DNA of 32,890 nucleotides, taken from a bacterium. Its GTDB lineage: Bacteria; Zhuqueibacterota; QNDG01; JABMRT01. The position numbers and the translations under genes are program-made. Every line of letters begins with the position of its first letter. Position 1 is the first letter of the stretch. A model generated the notes under the pieces. It was given only the letters and a program-made list of their open reading frames with translations, had not been told where the DNA came from and made no database searches. The DNA is taken from NCBI GenBank assembly GCA_016931355.1, contig JAFGEX010000186.1, forward strand, positions 1 to 32,890, read 5' to 3'. Shown piece after piece: positions 1-8,741 of this stretch.

Positions 1-120
1 AAAGGCCCCCCCCCCCCCCCTGCATCGATTCCCGTTCAAGGAGACATGTCCATGTTCGGTAAAGGTAGTGGACGGCACAATACGTTGTCTGGTGACAGGA
101 TTTAACAAGAGCCTTTTCTA

Positions 121-2061
121 ATGTGCGGTATATCTGGTATCGTTGGCAGGCCGGACCGCCAAGCGGTTCAAAGGATGATGAATGCCATGAAACATCGCGG
201 TCCGGATGATCGCGGCATTTATTCGGATTCGGTGTCGGCATTAGGGATGACTCGTCTGGCCGTATTGGATCTCTCTCCTGCAGCCCATCAGCCGATGAGC
301 ACGCCGGACGGCCGTTTTATTATCGTTTACAACGGAGAAATTTATAATTACCGGGAGGAACGGCGCATTTTGGAAAGAAAGGGCCATCTCTTCCATTCGA
401 CCTGCGACACGGAAGTTGTCTTGCGCCTCTTCCAGGAATACGGTCAGGAATGCGTCGGCCGTTTACGCGGCATGTTTGCCTTTGCCGTATGGGATCGACA
501 TGAAAAATGCCTGTTTGCCGCGCGTGATCGTCTGGGCATCAAACCTTTCGTTTACAGCGTCCAGAATGGAAACTTAATTTTTGCCTCTGAGTTGAAGGCG
601 CTTCTTTCCAGCCGGCGGGTTCCCTTCATCATCAGCGAGAAGGGATTGAATCAATACTTGTTCTGGGGTTCCGTACAGCCTCCGGAAACCATCCTTTCCG
701 GTGTCAAAACCTTATTACCCGGTCATTGCTTCTGGTTTAAGGAAGGGAAGATCAGCGAATATCAATATTGGGATTTATGCGGGTCCGATCATCAACAAGA
801 TCCGTGCCGGTGTTATGATGAGTGCAGAGAACGTTTATTGTACGAATTGTCCGAATCCGTTCGCTTGGAATTGGTCAGCGATGTACCGCTGGGTGTATTT
901 TTAAGCGGCGGGTTGGACTCGGCGTCGATCGTCGCCCTGATGAAACGCAGCGGCACCGCTCACATTCATACTTACTCAATAGGCTTTGAAGATAATCGTC
1001 AGATGCCGGATGAAACGAAGGAGGCAAAACAGACCGCTATCCATTTTGGAACCGAACACCAAAGCCTGGTTGTCACCGGTTCAGAAGTTGCCAGGAAATT
1101 CGATGATTTCGTGCTTACGCTTGACCAGCCGAGTGTCGATGGATTGAATACCTTTTTTATTTCGGAATTCGCAAGGAGCGGCGTTACGGTGGCACTCAGT
1201 GGATTGGGAGGCGATGAATTGTTCGCCGGCTACAGCCGTTCCTGGCAGATGTATTGGCGGCGTCAGGGTCAATCGAGGGAAGGGGATCAAAAGTTTTTGA
1301 ATCTTTTTCGAAGCGATTTTGGAAAGTTGTTCGTTCATTTTTTGCCGGACACGGTTAAAAGCCGTTTGTCCGACAGGATGGCGCTCGGAAATGTGTTGAC
1401 AGAATATGCGTTGCGGAGACGGATTTTTCAGCCTGAACAGATCACGCGTTTGCTGAAGCCGCGATTTCGACCAGACAGGGTGTCGATGAATTCCGCGTCC
1501 GCCGACATCGCCTATTTCGATGATCCATCCCTGATGGATACGGTCCGGCGGGTGAGTCGGCTCGACCTTAAAACATTCATGCCCTTTCAACTGTTGCGGG
1601 ATATGGATGCCGTTTCGATGGGACATTCTTTGGAGGTGCGATTCCCTCTCATCGACCATCGGATGATCGAATTTTCCTTCAGAATCCCTTCTTCCTTCAA
1701 ATACGCGCCATCGGGGAAACCAGCCAAAATCTCCGAATCTTCAATGAATTATGCCACCAGTGGAGCAAAAAAAATCCTACTGGAGGCCCTGCGCCGAGAT
1801 TTGCCACCAAATTTTGAGCATCGGAAAAAGAGTGGATTTAAGCTGCCTGTCGAAGATTGGCTGAGAAATGATCTGTCTCATCAGTTAAAGGATCATATCT
1901 TCAATCCTGCGGTTGGGGCCCGTTTGTTTTTCAGGGGAAAAAGTTTGCAATCTCTCTATCATGGATTTTTGCAGGGCAAAGTCCCCTATACCCACCTGTG
2001 GTCCATTTTCGTTTTATTGGCGTGGTATCAACAAATGCTCCGCTTGATCGATAGACCGTGA
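121..2061 (+). CDS. asnB: Asparagine synthase (glutamine-hydrolysing)-like amidotransferase, copy 1
   Basis: N-terminal MCGISG (Cys2 glutaminase nucleophile), RGPDDRG, YNGEIYN, PP-loop SGGLDSAS, LSGLGGDELFAGY; ORF track 646 aa. Confidence 0.93.
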   Translation: MCGISGIVGRPDRQAVQRMMNAMKHRGPDDRGIYSDSVSALGMTRLAVLDLSPAAHQPMSTPDGRFIIVYNGEIYNYREERRILERKGHLFHSTCDTEVVLRLFQEYGQECVGRLRGMFAFAVWDRHEKCLFAARDRLGIKPFVYSVQNGNLIFASELKALLSSRRVPFIISEKGLNQYLFWGSVQPPETILSGVKTLLPGHCFWFKEGKISEYQYWDLCGSDHQQDPCRCYDECRERLLYELSESVRLELVSDVPLGVFLSGGLDSASIVALMKRSGTAHIHTYSIGFEDNRQMPDETKEAKQTAIHFGTEHQSLVVTGSEVARKFDDFVLTLDQPSVDGLNTFFISEFARSGVTVALSGLGGDELFAGYSRSWQMYWRRQGQSREGDQKFLNLFRSDFGKLFVHFLPDTVKSRLSDRMALGNVLTEYALRRRIFQPEQITRLLKPRFRPDRVSMNSASADIAYFDDPSLMDTVRRVSRLDLKTFMPFQLLRDMDAVSMGHSLEVRFPLIDHRMIEFSFRIPSSFKYAPSGKPAKISESSMNYATSGAKKILLEALRRDLPPNFEHRKKSGFKLPVEDWLRNDLSHQLKDHIFNPAVGARLFFRGKSLQSLYHGFLQGKVPYTHLWSIFVLLAWYQQMLRLIDRP

Positions 2062-3296
2062 CAACGGGATACCACCATATCTTGTATGTTCATCAGGACG
2101 GCCTGATGACCGGCTCGGCGATCAGCCTGCGAAATCTTTTAATGGCTCTGGACAACAAAAAATTTGTCCCTAGAATTTTGTTGGGATCGAACGGTCCGGC
2201 GCAGATCATGTTTGAGTCGCTCGGCATACCCGTCGACGTGGTTTTCATGCGAAAGTTCGCCACCTTTCCGGGGCCCCACTGGTTTCAAAGAAATTTCTTG
2301 CGCGGATTCCTTTCCTTTGCGCCGAACCGGCAATTGTCGGCTTATCTCCGCAAGCATCGACCCGATCTGGTGCACATCAATGACAAATCGTTGTTGGGAC
2401 CGGGGATTGCCGCATCACGCTGCGGATGTCCGGTTGTATGGCATTTAAGGAGCACCTACGCGGTTACGCACTCCCGTTTGAATGCCACCGTTTCCAGAGC
2501 GGTGATCCGTTGTTTCGCCGACCGTCTGATTGCGATATCGGAAGACGAGACAGATGGATTTGAAGATATGGGAAAGCTGGCGGTTATCCATAATTCAGTC
2601 AATTTGAAAGATGCCAGGTTGGCGGCTGGACGCCGCGGGGCTGTTCGTTCCGAATTGGGCATCGCCGAGAATGAAGTAGCGGTTGGCATGATCGGGCAAC
2701 TGAATCAATACCGGGGCGCGTGGGATTTCATCCGGATGGCCGGATTGGCTTTTCAGGAAGAGAAATCCCTGCGTTTCATTGTGATGGGCTCCGTCCCAGC
2801 GGGCGTTCCTATTGGGTCAGCTACGAGCCTGGGACGGGGATCTCACGGCTTCTCACTGGAAAGACAGATATCGAAAATGATCGACCAGGCCGGGATATCG
2901 AACCGGCTGATATTAACCGGTTTCAGGGATGATGCCCTTGCTGTCATTGCCGGCCTGGATATTCTGGTTGTGTGCAACCGTCTGGGTGTGCTGGGGCGGC
3001 CGCCTTTCGAAGCCATGGCAGTGGGCCGGCCGGTTGTGGCCTATGCGGGGGACAGCGGCAGATCCAGTGTCATGAAGGACCGCGTAACGGGTTTTATCGT
3101 GCCGGCGGGTGATCTACAGGCCTTGGCGTCGGCCGTCGTCAAGCTCGCCAGAAATCCCGATCTGCGTAGGCGTATGGGCGTGGCGGGTCAAAGGCACGCC
3201 CGCAAAAATTTCAATCCTGATCACAATGCAAGGGCTGTGGAGCGTCTCTATGCGGAAATTCTATGCCGGGCCGGGAAGGGGAAAACAGCCCAATGA
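2058..3296 (+). CDS. Glycosyltransferase family 4-like
   Basis: GTG start overlapping the asnB-1 stop; PPFEAMAVGRPVVAYAGDSG...VPAGDLQALASAVVKLARNP GT4 C-terminal motif. Confidence 0.88.
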   Translation: MTTGYHHILYVHQDGLMTGSAISLRNLLMALDNKKFVPRILLGSNGPAQIMFESLGIPVDVVFMRKFATFPGPHWFQRNFLRGFLSFAPNRQLSAYLRKHRPDLVHINDKSLLGPGIAASRCGCPVVWHLRSTYAVTHSRLNATVSRAVIRCFADRLIAISEDETDGFEDMGKLAVIHNSVNLKDARLAAGRRGAVRSELGIAENEVAVGMIGQLNQYRGAWDFIRMAGLAFQEEKSLRFIVMGSVPAGVPIGSATSLGRGSHGFSLERQISKMIDQAGISNRLILTGFRDDALAVIAGLDILVVCNRLGVLGRPPFEAMAVGRPVVAYAGDSGRSSVMKDRVTGFIVPAGDLQALASAVVKLARNPDLRRRMGVAGQRHARKNFNPDHNARAVERLYAEILCRAGKGKTAQ

Positions 3297-4390
3297 GTCA
3301 TAGGCCTCTGATTTCAATCTGCATGCCGGTTTTCAACGCAGGACCCTACCTTCAGCAGGCGATTGAAGGCGTGCTGGGTCAGACCTACACCCGCATCGAA
3401 CTGGTGATATGCGATAACGGCTCAAAAGACGACTCGGTGATGATAGCCCGACGCTTCGCCGAGTCGGACAGGCGCGTGCGTTTTATTCAAAACACCTGGA
3501 ACATCGGTTATGCCGGCAACGCCCACAAGGCCATGTCCCTAGGAAAGGGCGAATTTCTTTTGATGCACGGCGCAGACGATTATCTGATGCCTTTCGCATT
3601 AGACCGGTACGTTGAACTGATTCAGCAGGCGGCTGAACCGAAGCGACTGGTTTTAATGTCCGACTTTATCATGGGGGACGCCCAGGGGCACCCCAAGGTT
3701 CGCTACAGCCTTTCAGTGAATAAAATTCAACTGGATGAACTTTCTCCGGACATGACGAAAAACAAACGGCCGGCTTTATGCAGGACTTCCGGGCATTTCA
3801 TTCTGCGCCAGTGCCTGCCGAGGCTGGAAACATATGGCGGCGTGGGTTCTGTTTTGGTGGCGCGGAATCTTTTCGAATCAGTTGAGGGATACGTCAGCAA
3901 TCACTGGTTCAATCCGGATAAGTACTTCATCTACAAGGTTCTCTCACTGGATCCCGAAGTCGTTTGGGTGCGCCGTCCGTTGTATTTTTATCGTGTACAC
4001 GAATTCAACCAACTTTCGCAGCAACAATCGACGGGCACGCTTAAGTGGCTACTGGATGAATACGCCTATACGTTCGAGTTCGATGAAGCGTTTTACGGAC
4101 GATTCGGACAGGGACGGGATAGACTGATCCATTTTTTTATTGATCAGGACTGCCTGAATTCAGCTCTGCGTGAGCTTGCGATCGGCAGTCGCAGGCTCGG
4201 CTTCAGGCAGCTGGCCTTCGCCCTGGCAACCTATCCGGATTCGGCTTGGCACAACCCGAAAACGTACTGGGCGCTGCTCATTTGGCTGTTCGGCCCGCTG
4301 GGGCGGGCCGCATCCTCGTTGGTTTACAGAAAGGGGTGGTGGAAACGGTGGTTCCAACGGGAAGGACCGCTCGAAAAGGCCGGGCAATGA
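3293..4390 (+). CDS. Glycosyltransferase family 2
   Basis: MSHRPLISICMPVFNAGPYLQQAIEGVLGQTY...ELVICDNGSKDDS, GT-A fold N-terminus; in-frame ATG at 3293 preferred over the ORF-track start 3263. Confidence 0.88.
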   Translation: MSHRPLISICMPVFNAGPYLQQAIEGVLGQTYTRIELVICDNGSKDDSVMIARRFAESDRRVRFIQNTWNIGYAGNAHKAMSLGKGEFLLMHGADDYLMPFALDRYVELIQQAAEPKRLVLMSDFIMGDAQGHPKVRYSLSVNKIQLDELSPDMTKNKRPALCRTSGHFILRQCLPRLETYGGVGSVLVARNLFESVEGYVSNHWFNPDKYFIYKVLSLDPEVVWVRRPLYFYRVHEFNQLSQQQSTGTLKWLLDEYAYTFEFDEAFYGRFGQGRDRLIHFFIDQDCLNSALRELAIGSRRLGFRQLAFALATYPDSAWHNPKTYWALLIWLFGPLGRAASSLVYRKGWWKRWFQREGPLEKAGQ

Positions 4391-6009
4391 ATGCTGAAAC
4401 CACCATTGTTCTTTGCGGCGGGCGCATCAATTATTCCAATCTGCCCGTCGCTACCAGCACCTCCAACGCGATGGTTCCGGTCAACGGCAAACCGGTCATC
4501 GGCTGGATTCTGGACGATCTCCTGGCCAAAGGGATCAGCAAGGCCACAATCGTTCTGCGGGCGGAGGATCACCGGCTTAAATTTTTCCTGGAATGGGCTT
4601 ATCCAAAACGTATGGATTTGATTCAGGTCGTCCTGGAAGACGAGGGGACGATCGTTGAATCCCTTCAGGCAGGCTTCAATCGGTCCCCTTCGGGCGGATT
4701 GGTGCGTATCGTATTGGGCGATACCCTGATCACCGATCCATTCGAGGGCGAGGATGATTTTGTCTATGTCGGAACCGTTGAAGAAACGCACCGCTGGTGT
4801 CTCGCGCAAATGGATGAGCAGGGACGGATTTTTGACTACCGGGACAAGCAGGAGGATGCGCCGTCGCCCTACCTCGCATTGGCCGGTTATTATCACCTGC
4901 GACATGGGGACTTTCTGGCCCGATGCATCCAGGAAACCATTTCGGACGGAGGCAGGGAAATCAGCCATGTGCTGACGCGTTACGGTGCGGGCCATCCGGT
5001 TTATGCCCGGTCGGTGCGCACATGGTATGATTTCGGAAATATCGACCGCCTCGTGGCGGCCCGACAGCAGCTGCTCCAATCCCGAATTTTCAATCAGTTG
5101 AACGTGAACCCCCTGCTCGGCACGATCACCAAGATCAGCGCGGATTCCGACAAGCTCAGGGACGAACTGGATTGGTACCTGAACCTGCCCGGCCCCCTTC
5201 AGGTGCTCACGCCGCGCATCCTGAGCCATACCCAAGTGAACGGGAAGCTGCAGATCGTCCAGGAGTATTACGGATACCCGACACTGGCCGAGTTGTACGT
5301 GTACGGCGATCTGCACGCCGATGCATGGCGCGCGATTCTGCGGCGGGTTTTGCTCATTCACCGGGAATTCCGGCGATACAGCGGTGACCTGATGCCCGAA
5401 CATATCGGGCAAATGTACACGGAGAAACCGCTGGAGCGTTTGGGGGTCCTCAGCGGTTCTCATCCATTCTGGAAAAAAATGCTCACCACTGAATGGATAT
5501 CCCTCAACGGCCGCCGGCTGCGCGGCTGGCCGATGTTGGAGGAAACAGTATACCGGCGGTCGGCTGAGTTGGCCGCCAACGCGCCGGTCTCGATCATCCA
5601 TGGTGATTATTGCTTTTCCAATATTTTATTTGACGTCAACAACCAGATCATGAGGCTCATCGATCCTCGCGGCAGTTTCAGCAACAAGGGGATATACGGT
5701 GACGCCCGATATGATGTGGCCAAATTGCGCCACAGCGCTCACGAGCATTATGACTTTATCCTGGCTGATTTGTTCAAGCTGATCGAGAGCGGCACGAGCT
5801 TCGAAACGCGTATATACACCAATCACACGCAACTGGCCGTCGGCGAGGCGCTTGATCGGATGCTGGTCGAGATGAATTACGATTTGAAGGAAATTCAGTT
5901 CATTGAAGGATTGTTATTTGTCTCAATGCTGCCGCTGCATCGTGAGGACAGTCGTCGCCAAAAAATGCTTTTCCTGACGGGACTTTCATTGTTGAATGAG
6001 GTGCTTTGA
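4387..6009 (+). CDS. Fusion protein: nucleotidyltransferase domain plus aminoglycoside phosphotransferase (APH/choline kinase)-like domain
   Basis: ATGA overlap with upstream stop (ATG 4387); N-terminal TTIVLCGGRINYSNLPVATSTSNAMVPVNGKPVIGWIL resembles the NTP_transferase fold; C-terminal IIHGDYCFSNILFD...RLIDPRGSF is the APH HxDxxxxN and ID motifs. Confidence 0.8.
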   Translation: MNAETTIVLCGGRINYSNLPVATSTSNAMVPVNGKPVIGWILDDLLAKGISKATIVLRAEDHRLKFFLEWAYPKRMDLIQVVLEDEGTIVESLQAGFNRSPSGGLVRIVLGDTLITDPFEGEDDFVYVGTVEETHRWCLAQMDEQGRIFDYRDKQEDAPSPYLALAGYYHLRHGDFLARCIQETISDGGREISHVLTRYGAGHPVYARSVRTWYDFGNIDRLVAARQQLLQSRIFNQLNVNPLLGTITKISADSDKLRDELDWYLNLPGPLQVLTPRILSHTQVNGKLQIVQEYYGYPTLAELYVYGDLHADAWRAILRRVLLIHREFRRYSGDLMPEHIGQMYTEKPLERLGVLSGSHPFWKKMLTTEWISLNGRRLRGWPMLEETVYRRSAELAANAPVSIIHGDYCFSNILFDVNNQIMRLIDPRGSFSNKGIYGDARYDVAKLRHSAHEHYDFILADLFKLIESGTSFETRIYTNHTQLAVGEALDRMLVEMNYDLKEIQFIEGLLFVSMLPLHREDSRRQKMLFLTGLSLLNEVL

Positions 6010-6371
6010 TGCGTATCGCCATCGATCTTGACGGAACGATCTGCCCGATCAAACAGCCGAACCAGAACTATTCCGATCTGGTACCCTTGCCCGGCGCTGT
6101 GGAACGCCTCCGCGACCTGCGCGCCAAGGGCCACTACATCATCATCCTGACCGCTCGGAACATGGCGACTTGCCAGAGCAACTTGGGAAAGGTCATGAAA
6201 AACGTGGGCAGAATTACCTTGGGATGGCTGGAAAAGTACGGGGTGGAGTATGATGAAATCTATTTCGGCAAACCGAATGCGGAGGTCTATATTGACGATC
6301 GCGCCATCCGATTCCAGGATTGGGCACACATGACGGATGAATTGTTGGAGAACCAGGCGCGCAGCCGGTGA
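6006..6371 (+). CDS. HAD-superfamily small phosphatase (capsule-biosynthesis type)
   Basis: MRIAIDLDGTIC DxDGT motif, IILTARN, YIDDRAIRF; ATG overlap with upstream stop. Confidence 0.82.
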   Translation: MMRIAIDLDGTICPIKQPNQNYSDLVPLPGAVERLRDLRAKGHYIIILTARNMATCQSNLGKVMKNVGRITLGWLEKYGVEYDEIYFGKPNAEVYIDDRAIRFQDWAHMTDELLENQARSR

Positions 6372-6413
6372 AGCAATTTTTATCCCTTTGATCTTTTTTT
6401 GGAGGAGACGGCT

Positions 6414-7166
6414 TTGAAGATCGTGGTGCCGATGGCGGGGGGAGGAACAAGATTTTCAACGCGAGGGGTGTCCATCCCAAAACCGCTCATCCCGGTGGCG
6501 GGGCGGCCGATGATTGATTGGGCTTTGCAGAGCTTGAAGGATATCGCGTACTCTCAAATTATTTTTGTCGCGTTGCGGGAACACGAGAAAAAGTACGGGG
6601 TGAACGACGTCCTGCAAGAGATCATAGGCGGCCCCTTTCAGCTTATCCTGCTCGACGGTGTGACCGAAGGTCAACTTTGCACGGTTTTATCCGCTCGGCA
6701 ATATCTGGATACCGACGAGGACGTTTTGATCGCCAGTTCGGACACCTATATTCAATCCTGTCTTCATCGGGACATTTCTCAGCGGGCGCCGGGTTGCAGA
6801 GGCCTCATTTCGGTGGCGGATATGCCGGGGGATCGCTGGAGTTTTGCACGGACGGATGAAGACGGGTGGGTTTTGGAGGTGGCCGAAAAAAAACGCATTT
6901 CCAACCATGCCAGTACTGGCTTGTATTATTTCTCGAACGGTCATGAAATGATCACAACAGCCGACGAAATGATCCAAAACCAGGAGAAAACACGCGGCGA
7001 ATATTATGTGATCCCGGTATACCAAAAATTCATCCGCAAGGGATGGCGGGTGCGCATTTCGACAGCGGACGAAATGTGGGACATGGGGACTCCAGAGGCA
7101 CTGGATCATTTTCAGGCATACCTTGTACAGGTCAATGCCGGACAAAGGAAGGATGGAGCTGTCTGA
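6414..7166 (+). CDS. Sugar nucleotidyltransferase-like protein (NTP_transferase family)
   Basis: KIVVPMAGGGTRFSTRGVSIPKPLIPVAGRPMIDWAL signature; TTG start at 6414 with upstream GGAGG (ORF track starts at TTG 6399). Confidence 0.83.
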   Translation: MKIVVPMAGGGTRFSTRGVSIPKPLIPVAGRPMIDWALQSLKDIAYSQIIFVALREHEKKYGVNDVLQEIIGGPFQLILLDGVTEGQLCTVLSARQYLDTDEDVLIASSDTYIQSCLHRDISQRAPGCRGLISVADMPGDRWSFARTDEDGWVLEVAEKKRISNHASTGLYYFSNGHEMITTADEMIQNQEKTRGEYYVIPVYQKFIRKGWRVRISTADEMWDMGTPEALDHFQAYLVQVNAGQRKDGAV

Positions 7167-7177
7167 GCGGTCCGCTA

Positions 7178-8605
7178 ATGGTTGATAAACGAGAAGGCCT
7201 GTCGGTCATGGCTTCCAGATTTGCCAGCAGCAGGAAGAATCTTGCCATCAACATCGGCGCGTTGGTGGTCTTGCTGATGGCCATGCTCGGGTCCAATGCA
7301 TTCGGCTCCAAAAACATCCTGTTGCTCCTGGCATTCGTTGTGGCGGTCCTGACCCTCCACTATCCACTGTTTGGCTGGTTGCTCCTGGTGTTTATGATTC
7401 CGTTGGAATCGGCGTTTTTATCGATTGGGGGGGGAGTCGTCACCTATACACGTTTACTCGGGATCCTTCTCTGTGGACTATGGGTCTTAAAGGTCATCGT
7501 TGAACAACGTCCAATCATCATCATACCGTACGCAAAATGGTTTCTGCCCTTGATATTTTGGGCGGTGCTTTCCATAGAGTGGGCCGGTAATGTCAGCCTG
7601 TCGCTGAGCCTTCTGATGACACTGCTGCAGATGTTTGTCTTGGGCTTTGTCATGTACAACGAAGTCCATGATGCCAAACAACTGGGGGCAATGTTATTTG
7701 TATTGATGATGAGCTGTGCGCTGGCCGCAATCATCGGTTATTTTAAAATCGGCAGCATGGACGAGAACTCGTTGTTGAAACTGGGAGGCCAGGGTGTAAA
7801 AGAATATGCCACCATGGTCGGCACAGCGTTCCTGTCCGGCATCATCCTGTTTTCCTTCCGCAGGCAGAACCACGAAAAGATATTTTACATGCTGATATCC
7901 GTTGTCTGCATTTACCCGCTTTTTGCAGCCGGGGAACGCGGCGTTATCCTGGGCCTCGCGGTGGGATGGATTGTGATCACGATGGTCAGCCGTCGCAAAT
8001 TCTCTAAGATTGCTTTTGCATTCCTGATTTGTCTGGCGTTGTACGGATTTTTTCATTTAGCCATACAAAATGAATTGTTGAGCAACTATACGATCAATCG
8101 CTTTCACCTGACCGAGCTCATCAAATCCGGAGGAATGGGACGGATAGACATTCTGAGAGTCGGCCTCAGTATCGTCAAAGACCGACCCATTTTCGGCATC
8201 GGCCTCGGAAATTTTCCGGTGGCCTATCTACGTTATTCGCGCAATCCCATTCTGGGTCGTTACATCGGGCTTGGACCGCACAACGATTTTCTGGGTATCG
8301 CGACGGAGCTAGGAATCATTGGTCTGTTTCTTTTCATCGGTATGATTGTCGATTTATGTGTCCGTATTTTTAGATTATTCCGAGAACCCCTTGATCATGA
8401 AAGATACACCTTGCTGATCTGGCTGTTCGGGCTTTGGTTCTATTGCCTTACGACCAGTATGACGAGTGATTATATTTACCGTAAATTTTATTGGCTGCTG
8501 ATTGCCCTGATCGAGATTGTGATTCGTTTGGCCCAACAACCGCAGAGCCTGATTCCCGATTCACAGCCACACCCCCTTTTTCACCGCGAATCATATAAAA
8601 TATAA
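7178..8605 (+). CDS. O-antigen polymerase/ligase (Wzy_C-type) membrane protein
   Basis: Multiple hydrophobic segments; RIDILRVGLSIVKDRPIFGIGLGNF...LGPHNDFLGIATELGIIGL typical of Wzy_C; in-frame ATG at 7178. Confidence 0.85.
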   Translation: MVDKREGLSVMASRFASSRKNLAINIGALVVLLMAMLGSNAFGSKNILLLLAFVVAVLTLHYPLFGWLLLVFMIPLESAFLSIGGGVVTYTRLLGILLCGLWVLKVIVEQRPIIIIPYAKWFLPLIFWAVLSIEWAGNVSLSLSLLMTLLQMFVLGFVMYNEVHDAKQLGAMLFVLMMSCALAAIIGYFKIGSMDENSLLKLGGQGVKEYATMVGTAFLSGIILFSFRRQNHEKIFYMLISVVCIYPLFAAGERGVILGLAVGWIVITMVSRRKFSKIAFAFLICLALYGFFHLAIQNELLSNYTINRFHLTELIKSGGMGRIDILRVGLSIVKDRPIFGIGLGNFPVAYLRYSRNPILGRYIGLGPHNDFLGIATELGIIGLFLFIGMIVDLCVRIFRLFREPLDHERYTLLIWLFGLWFYCLTTSMTSDYIYRKFYWLLIALIEIVIRLAQQPQSLIPDSQPHPLFHRESYKI

Positions 8606-8741
8606 ATTTTAAAATGGTCTTTTCTGGATTGATGATCTCTTTAATAAACAGATGGCTGAAACATATTCGCGAAGGATTTTCCGGTCATCCCAAGGTGAGT
8701 AGAAGTCAGAAAGCGACTGCCAGACTGCAGAAAGGTGAACC

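Noticed and set aside
1081-1659. 192-aa minus-strand ORF within asnB-1, and similar short overlapping ORFs throughout
   Set aside because: No conserved motifs; lies inside a well-supported coding frame.
4324-5601. 425-aa minus-strand ORF antisense to the NTase/kinase fusion
   Set aside because: Sits entirely opposite a gene with clear conserved motifs; no recognisable domain; typical shadow ORF from codon bias.
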